A stretch of 18,591 nt of DNA from Candidatus Desantisiibacteriota bacterium (GTDB taxonomy: Bacteria; UBA9089; CG2-30-40-21): contig JACQYP010000030.1 in NCBI GenBank assembly GCA_016208205.1, forward strand, positions 6,781 through 25,371, written 5' to 3'. A program made the position numbers and the translations under genes. Of this stretch, positions 14,270 to 18,591 are shown in pieces. Positions within the stretch are counted from its first letter, which is position 1, and the number at the start of each line of letters is the position of its first letter. The notes under the pieces were generated by a model that was given only the letters and a program-made list of their open reading frames with translations, had not been told where the DNA came from and searched no databases.

Positions 14270-14905
14270 TATCTTATATGCAACCTCTGTACCATTTGAC
14301 ACCTCTGAAAAAGACTTACCGTATATGACCTTCCCTGTTTTTTCTATCTGAAGGATCATTGGATCTCCGACTCTGTATCTTCGATAGAATTCATCTGCTT
14401 TAATAATCAAAGGTCTTAAATAGTTGCCAAAGGATTGGTATATTTCATTTATCTCCACTTCCACTTCTTTTTCTACAGCTTTCAGATTCATCTCATCCCG
14501 AACAACAAGCAAAATGTCAACATTATTAGTATCCTCTTTTTCATCATGAATAACATTACCAAACAAGATTAAAGAAACAGCAAATATCTTGAACCTTTTG
14601 GCAATATGGTCGCTTAGGGTTGACAATAACTCTTTTTCTGACTTGAACAATGGTTTTAAGATATCCCTTGCCAAAAGATTGTTTGGATTGATTTGATAAA
14701 TCATAGCATTGCCAACAATCTTGACGCAGACAATTCCTTGATCAGCCAATTCCTTTAATGCATGATGTGCTTTAAGATGAGATAGCCCTATTTTTTTAGC
14801 TATCTGACGACCGGTGAGTTCTTCATGGCAGGAAAAAAGATAACGAAGCAATTTTATCTTAGAGCGTTGCCCTAAAACCGTATCAAATGTGTTCTGAAAA
14901 TACAT
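14264..14905 (-). CDS. Winged-helix protein with degenerate nucleotidyltransferase-like domain
   Basis: Residues ~1-75 form a winged helix-turn-helix (TGRQIAKKIGLSHLKAHHALKELADQGIV), so DNA binding is likely. Residues ~105-210 resemble the MNT/KNTase fold used in antitoxins and minimal nucleotidyltransferases: SLILFGNVIHDEKED and NNVDILLVV. The usual GS and D-x-D residues are changed: GS reads GN, and only one aspartate remains in NNVD. Catalysis is therefore doubtful and a regulatory or binding role is more likely. The ribosome site ggggaggggg lies 4 bp before the ATG, and the gene has a consensus promoter. The last residues and TAG stop are in a GTAGCCGC repeat. No toxin partner (such as HEPN) is adjacent. 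Confidence 0.75.
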   Translation of the reverse strand: MYFQNTFDTVLGQRSKIKLLRYLFSCHEELTGRQIAKKIGLSHLKAHHALKELADQGIVCVKIVGNAMIYQINPNNLLARDILKPLFKSEKELLSTLSDHIAKRFKIFAVSLILFGNVIHDEKEDTNNVDILLVVRDEMNLKAVEKEVEVEINEIYQSFGNYLRPLIIKADEFYRRYRVGDPMILQIEKTGKVIYGKSFSEVSNGTEVAYKIA

Positions 14906-14946
14906 CTATCCCCCTCCCCTTTTATTGATACAAAAAACACAAAGTT

Positions 14947-14975
14947 ATTATACTACAACAAGGCTATTCTGTCAA
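14947..14975 (-). promoter_or_regulatory. Consensus promoter of the winged-helix gene
   Basis: On the minus strand TTGACA (14970-14975), a 17-bp spacer and TATAAT (14947-14952) match both boxes perfectly. This gives a leader of about 35 nt before ATG at 14905. Confidence 0.85.
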
Positions 14976-14992
14976 CTAATTTTTACACAAAA

Positions 14993-15103
14993 CTGAAAAT
15001 CCGATATAAGGATAGATAATAATTATACCTGTCTGTTGCGTTGCACAGCAGACAGGTACCAGTGGCGGAGGTTCATAATTATTTTAGGTATGTCGATTTT
15101 CAG
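14993..15103. repeat. 111-bp nested palindrome, MITE-like
   Basis: The outer arms are ctgaaaatccga (14993-15004) and tcgattttcag (15093-15103). The middle arms are aataattat (15018-15026) and ataattatt (15075-15083). The inner arms are acctgtctg (15027-15035) and cagacaggt (15049-15057). It has no ORF. Nested arms around offset centres suggest a foldable non-autonomous element. Confidence 0.6.
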
Positions 15104-15223
15104 CTTTATTTCCCCACCTGTTTCAAAACAATTTTCCCAGGTAGTTTCAGAATAATTCCACCACTTTTTCAAAAAATACTGTAAAATTTCTATGTAAGAA
15201 ATTTAAGGAAAGGAGGAAATTTT

Positions 15224-15337
15224 ATGGCAAGAAAGGAGATAAGAATGGAGGAGGGTAGGAAGGTGACAGTTTATGTAACATTAATAGAAGGCATTAGTTA
15301 CAACAAAAATATTGACAAAGCTATCATTTTGTGTTAA
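15224..15337 (+). CDS. Short ORF with strong ribosome site, possible gene remnant (37 aa)
   Basis: ATG 15224 follows aaggaaaggaggaaat, an excellent ribosome site, and reads MARKEIRMEEGRKVTVYVTL before stopping at 15337. The first residues faintly recall the start of IS21-type transposases (MARxxISM), but the rest does not continue that family. It may be the broken 5' end of a lost gene. The promoter of the next unit overlaps its 3' end. Function is unknown. Confidence 0.3.
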   Translation: MARKEIRMEEGRKVTVYVTLIEGISYNKNIDKAIILC

Positions 15338-15340
15338 AAT
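15312..15340 (+). promoter_or_regulatory. Promoter upstream of metG
   Basis: TTGACA (15312-15317), a 17-bp spacer and TAAAAT (15335-15340) give a near-consensus promoter with start near 15347. The resulting ~215-nt leader before metG (15562) shows no T-box or S-box motif. Confidence 0.7.
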
Positions 15341-15363
15341 ATGATTTATGGCATCAAGCGTAA

Positions 15364-15483
15364 CTTAAAAACCTTGAAAATCAGTCTGAACATGGGTTCC
15401 ACCTTAGAGAGGTTCAGCCGATAATTGATGAGTCTGAGGAAATAGTTCGATCTGTGCGGTTGAAATTTACTATATGGTACTAA
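15364..15483 (+). pseudogene. Possible gene fragment in the metG leader
   Basis: This frame is open for 39 codons without a start codon and reads GFHLREVQPIIDESEEIVRS followed by VRLKFTIWY, which has a protein-like composition. An ATG at 15341 is one base out of frame (MIYGIKRNLKTLK), so a frameshifted small gene is conceivable. The family is not recognised, and chance is a fair alternative. Confidence 0.22.
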
Positions 15484-15561
15484 CTGATCCATATTAATCA
15501 AAAAACTTGAACATCTAGTTTTAGACTTTTTGCTAAATCATCAAACAAGGAAAAACAAAAA

Positions 15562-17163
15562 ATGTCAAAAAAATTTTATATCACCACACCTTTATATTAT
15601 GTCAATGATGTGCCTCATATCGGGCATTCGTATACCAATGTAGCTGCAGATGTTCTGGCACGATACAAGAGGCTCTGTAGTGAGGATGTCTTTTTCCTTA
15701 CCGGTACGGATGAGCATGGTCAAAAGATCGAACAGGCAGCTAAGGCAAGGAATGAAACCCCTCAGCAATTGGCTGATAGGGTCGTAGAAAATTTCAAGGG
15801 ATTATGGATAAGGCTTAATATTTCCAACGATGATTTTATCCGTACCACTGAGAAGCGACATAAGAAGGCAGTAACCGCCTTTTTTCTCAAGCTGTATGAA
15901 AAGGGTGATATTTATCGCGGTAAATACGAGGGATGGTATTGCATCCCCTGTGAAACATATTGCCCGGAGGGACAGGTTGAGGATCAGAAATGTCCATCCT
16001 GCGGCAGGCAATTGGAATGGCTCGAGGAAGATGGATACTTTTTCCGCATGTCTGCTTATGCTCAAGGCTTGCTTGATTATTTAGATAAAAACCCTGAATT
16101 TATCATGCCTGAAAACCGTCGTCAAGAAATAGTCAATATCATCAAAGGTGGGCTAAAAGACTTAAACATCAGCCGGGCTACCTTTGATTGGGGCATACCT
16201 GTACCCATTTCAGACAAGAATGAGATTATTTATGTCTGGTTTGATGCGTTGATAAATTATATCACTGCAGCAGGGTATGCTGAAAATGAGGAAAAATTTG
16301 AGAGTCTTTGGCCTGCGGATGTTCATATTATCGGCAAAGACATCCTTAAGTTTCACGCCATTATCTGGCCAACCATGCTTATGGCTGCCGGGCTCAAGTT
16401 GCCAAAAATGCTTGCTGTTCATGGCTGGTGGACGGTTGAGGGCAAAAAGATGTCAAAATCCTCTGGAAATGCGATTAACCCTGATGATATTATAGCACAG
16501 GTTGGGGTAGACGGTTATCGATACTTTTTGTTAAAAGCAGTGCCATTTGGACAGGATGGTGATTTTTCAAGCAGCACATTAATCCGTACGGTAAATAGTT
16601 CATTAGCAAATGATCTGGGCAACCTTGTTTCAAGAACTATTGCTATGGTTAATAAATATTTTGAAGGCATGATACCATCCGCACAAGAAGGGGATAATCC
16701 ACTCAAGGAAACAGCCCTGCGAATCGTACCGGAGATTGATAAGTTCATGTGCAGGGCAGAATTCCATAATGCACTGGGCAGTATCTGGGAACTGATTGTA
16801 GAGTGTAACCGTTACATTGACAGAACTGCACCATGGGTGCTATTCAAGGAAGGAAAGATAGCAGGGCTTAAGGGTGTGCTTTATAACCTGCTCGAGTCCA
16901 TCCGATTTGTGACTATACTCCTTGGCCCGTTTATTCCAGGGATAGCTGAAAAAATATGGACGCATCTGGGAGTAGAAGAACTACTATATGAACAACAGTT
17001 TTCTGACGGTGTAGGGTGCGTTCCCCTGAACGCACCTGTTTCTGTAGGGAGACCACTGAGAGAGCAACGGCTTTCCGACCTTGAGTGGGGAAGATTACAA
17101 AAAGGTGGAAGGGTTATCCTGCCTGCCCAGCCAATTTATGCGAGGATACAAGAAAATGGATAA
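15562..17163 (+). CDS. metG: Methionyl-tRNA synthetase
   Basis: This enzyme charges tRNA(Met) for initiation and elongation. It is class I: TTPLYYVNDVPHIGHSYTNV carries the HIGH motif and GKKMSKSSGN the KMSKS loop. A four-cysteine zinc knuckle is seen at CIPCETYCPEG with CPSC. The anticodon-binding helical domain follows (FHNALGSIWELIVECNRYID, APWVLFKEG). At 533 residues it is the short form without the C-terminal tRNA-binding/dimerisation domain, unless that is encoded separately. Near the end (residues ~477-506) a palindromic repeat is inserted in frame, reading GVGCVPLNAPVSVGRPLREQ; the normal ending LEWGRL...PAQPIYARI resumes after it. The last 8 bp overlap der. Its ribosome site (caaggaaaaac) is weak to moderate. 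Confidence 0.96.
   Translation: MSKKFYITTPLYYVNDVPHIGHSYTNVAADVLARYKRLCSEDVFFLTGTDEHGQKIEQAAKARNETPQQLADRVVENFKGLWIRLNISNDDFIRTTEKRHKKAVTAFFLKLYEKGDIYRGKYEGWYCIPCETYCPEGQVEDQKCPSCGRQLEWLEEDGYFFRMSAYAQGLLDYLDKNPEFIMPENRRQEIVNIIKGGLKDLNISRATFDWGIPVPISDKNEIIYVWFDALINYITAAGYAENEEKFESLWPADVHIIGKDILKFHAIIWPTMLMAAGLKLPKMLAVHGWWTVEGKKMSKSSGNAINPDDIIAQVGVDGYRYFLLKAVPFGQDGDFSSSTLIRTVNSSLANDLGNLVSRTIAMVNKYFEGMIPSAQEGDNPLKETALRIVPEIDKFMCRAEFHNALGSIWELIVECNRYIDRTAPWVLFKEGKIAGLKGVLYNLLESIRFVTILLGPFIPGIAEKIWTHLGVEELLYEQQFSDGVGCVPLNAPVSVGRPLREQRLSDLEWGRLQKGGRVILPAQPIYARIQENG
16990..17079. repeat. Palindromic repeat inserted in frame near the end of metG
   Basis: The core ggtgcgttc-ccct-gaacgcacc (17015-17036), preceded by gtag, is the GTAGGGTGCG family also seen after der. 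Diverged direct copies flank it: 16990-17007 and 17062-17079 match at 14 of 18 bases and are 72 bp (24 codons) apart, encoding EQQFSD and EQRLSD. Confidence 0.65.
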
Positions 17164-18502
17164 ACCAATTGTAGCTATTGTAGGCAGACCAAATGTAGGC
17201 AAGTCAACCCTGTTTAATCGTCTCTCATCTACCAGACAGGCAATTATCCATCCCACACCAGGGGTAACCAGGGATAGGAATTATATTGATGTCTCATGGT
17301 CAGGGATTGATTTTGTACTTATTGATACCGGCGGGATCGAGGTTAATTCCAATGATCCCTTGCTTCAACAGATACGACATCAGGCAGAGGTGGCTATTAA
17401 AGAGGCAGATGTTATTGTTTTCCTTTGCGATGGCAAGGATGGGGTTGCAGCTGCTGATGTAGAGATTTCTCATATACTTCATAAAACAAGTCAACCTGTC
17501 ATATTGGCAATAAATAAGGTTGACAATATGATGCGTGATGTAGAATTTACCTCTGAATTTTATAGGCTGGGCATGGGTAATCCCATAGCCTTATCAAGCA
17601 TTCATGGGCTGAATATCAATGACCTTCTTGATGAAATAATCAGTCATTTTGAGGATACGAAGCGAGACGCTTCGTCTACAAAGGATACGAAGCGAGACGC
17701 TTCGTCTACAATTGCCATAGCTGTTGTCGGCAAGCCCAATGTAGGCAAATCATCCCTGATAAATGTCCTTCTTGGAGAGGAAAGATTGATAGTACATGAT
17801 GTAGCTGGAACTACTCGGGATACGATTGATACAAATATTACCTGGAATGGTCAGGAGCTTGTGCTCATTGATACTGCCGGTATTAGAAAAAAGGCAAAGA
17901 TAAAAGAGGATATAGAAAAATCAAGCGTACTTCGGGCATTAAATGCAGTTGACCGCTCAAAGGTCTCTGTGCTGATGATTGATTGCAATGAGGGATTAAC
18001 CGAGCAGGATCAAAAGATTTTATCCAGGATAGAACATCGTGGATGCGGATGTATTATTGCTGTAAATAAATGGGACCTGCGGCCATCAGAAGAGGAGACC
18101 GAAGAACTACGGGAGAAATACGCAGCTTTTATTCAAAAACAGATCCCGTATCTCGTATATGTCAAAGTAGTCTTTATCTCAGCCCTTAAAAAACAGGGGA
18201 TTACCAGACTCCTTAATCTTGTGGAAAAGACTGCTCAAGAGCATGGGAGATGGATATCTACAGGCAGGGTTAATCGGGCAATCGAAAAGGCTTGTGAAGA
18301 TGTTCATCCACCGTCAACCAATGGGAAACAATTAAAAATATTCTATGCGACTCAGGTAAAAACAAATCCGCCAATATTTGCCTTGTTTGTCAACCAGACA
18401 GCCCTTGTTACTGATGCCTATTCCAGATACCTGATGAAAAAGCTTCGTGAAGGGTTTGGGTTTGAGGGTGTGCCGGTTAAATTTGCAATCAAGCAGAGGT
18501 AA
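17156..18502 (+). CDS. der: Ribosome-assembly GTPase Der (EngA)
   Basis: Der is the tandem-G-domain GTPase needed for 50S subunit maturation. G domain 1: AIVGRPNVGKSTLFNRL, DTGG, NKVD. G domain 2: AVVGKPNVGKSSLINVLLG, DTAGIRKKAK, NKWD. A KH-like C-terminal domain ends KLREGFGFEGVPVKFAIKQR. From ATG 17156 it is 448 residues, the usual size. The longer reading from 17081 is rejected because MDKPIVAIVGRP is the canonical start and gagga lies 9 bp upstream. It overlaps the end of metG by 8 bp, so translation is coupled. The linker between the G domains contains two tandem copies of a 10-residue unit, DTKRDASST(I/K), read from an inserted palindromic repeat. Confidence 0.97.
   Translation: MDKPIVAIVGRPNVGKSTLFNRLSSTRQAIIHPTPGVTRDRNYIDVSWSGIDFVLIDTGGIEVNSNDPLLQQIRHQAEVAIKEADVIVFLCDGKDGVAAADVEISHILHKTSQPVILAINKVDNMMRDVEFTSEFYRLGMGNPIALSSIHGLNINDLLDEIISHFEDTKRDASSTKDTKRDASSTIAIAVVGKPNVGKSSLINVLLGEERLIVHDVAGTTRDTIDTNITWNGQELVLIDTAGIRKKAKIKEDIEKSSVLRALNAVDRSKVSVLMIDCNEGLTEQDQKILSRIEHRGCGCIIAVNKWDLRPSEEETEELREKYAAFIQKQIPYLVYVKVVFISALKKQGITRLLNLVEKTAQEHGRWISTGRVNRAIEKACEDVHPPSTNGKQLKIFYATQVKTNPPIFALFVNQTALVTDAYSRYLMKKLREGFGFEGVPVKFAIKQR
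17652..17710. repeat. Two tandem 30-bp palindromic units inside der
   Basis: Two near-identical units with a period of 30 bp (10 codons) each hold the palindrome cgaagcg-aga-cgcttcg (17658-17674 and 17688-17704). The same sequence with one or two changes occurs in the gap at 444-469. The location is exactly the flexible linker between the two GTPase domains. Confidence 0.85.
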
Positions 18503-18518
18503 GGGGAGAAGTAGCAGC

Positions 18519-18571
18519 GTAGGGTGCGTTATACGCACCGTATTCATATTTGGTGCATAAATGCACCCTAC
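18519..18571. repeat. Hairpin repeat after der (GTAGGGTGCG family)
   Basis: The outer arms are gtagggtgc (18519-18527) and gcaccctac (18563-18571). Alternative inner hairpins are ggtgcgt-tat-acgcacc (18523-18539) and ggtgcat-aa-atgcacc (18552-18567). A possible terminator role is not supported by a T-run. A further short palindrome, cgaga-aat-tctcg type, follows to the window end. Confidence 0.65.
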
Positions 18572-18591
18572 CGAGAAATCTCTCGTAGGGG

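Noticed and set aside
15224..15337. Full IS21-type insertion sequence
   Set aside because: Only the first few residues faintly resemble an IS21 transposase start. No downstream transposase, helper ATPase or terminal repeats are present.
15429..15445. TGATGAGTCTGAGGAAA resembling a hammerhead ribozyme core
   Set aside because: The first core base is T instead of C, there is no stable stem II between the core halves, and no flanking stems I and III were found.
15347..15561. T-box or SAM riboswitch in the metG leader
   Set aside because: No T-box consensus (TGGNACCGCG), S-box core or terminator hairpin with T-run was seen in the 215-nt leader.
17081..17155. Longer Der start at 17081
   Set aside because: It would overlap metG by over 80 bp. 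The canonical start MDKPIVAIVGRP at 17156 has a ribosome site.
17652..17710. CRISPR-like direct repeats
   Set aside because: Only two contiguous units without spacers, lying inside der in frame.

Overview
The window is a chromosomal segment of a bacterium with moderate-to-low GC and compact housekeeping genes. Promoters are close to the sigma-70 consensus, Shine-Dalgarno sites are strong, and many gaps are filled with short dispersed palindromic repeats. No plasmid or phage signature, rRNA, tRNA or CRISPR array was seen. The gene order efp-accB-accC-Asp23/YqhY recalls Firmicutes. The dense repeats in gaps and inside genes, and the HEAT-repeat proteins, fit an uncultivated candidate-phylum genome better. 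The species cannot be named from sequence alone.

Layout. 1-573: repeat-rich gap ending in a strong promoter. 574-2536: hemA (glutamyl-tRNA reductase, apparently lacking its C-terminal dimerisation domain) and fdhD. 2725-5931 (minus): a large exported HEAT-repeat protein. 5932-6658: gap with a ~230-bp interrupted palindrome and a promoter. 6659-7701: two overlapping HEAT-repeat ORFs, possibly one split gene. 7961-14154: a long plus-strand run of efp, accB, a two-gene A-rich cassette, accC, an Asp23/Gls24 protein, an AmaP-like membrane protein, a small DUF2273-like membrane protein and a ThiD2-ThiE fusion. 14264-14905 (minus): a winged-helix/nucleotidyltransferase-like regulator. 14906-15561: gap with a nested palindrome, short ORF remnants and a promoter. 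15562-18502: metG overlapping der.

Three points stand out. (1) The biotin carboxyl carrier protein encoded beside accC lacks the biotin-accepting lysine: the EAMKM position reads RVVDI, although the rest of the domain is intact and in frame. (2) Several unrelated families of short palindromic repeats sit in frame inside essential genes (HEAT protein, ThiD2-ThiE, MetG, Der), mostly flanked by short direct duplications at multiples of 3 bp. Another repeat composite replaces the end of HemA. This resembles the Rickettsia palindromic elements. (3) A small basic protein and a protein resembling the TIR-like/nucleoside-deoxyribosyltransferase-like fold overlap by ATGA and are wedged between accB and accC. 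They look like a transferred two-gene module.

Metabolically the window covers tetrapyrrole entry (HemA), formate dehydrogenase maturation (FdhD), translation (EF-P, MetRS, Der), fatty-acid initiation (AccB/AccC with YqhY-like protein) and thiamine synthesis.
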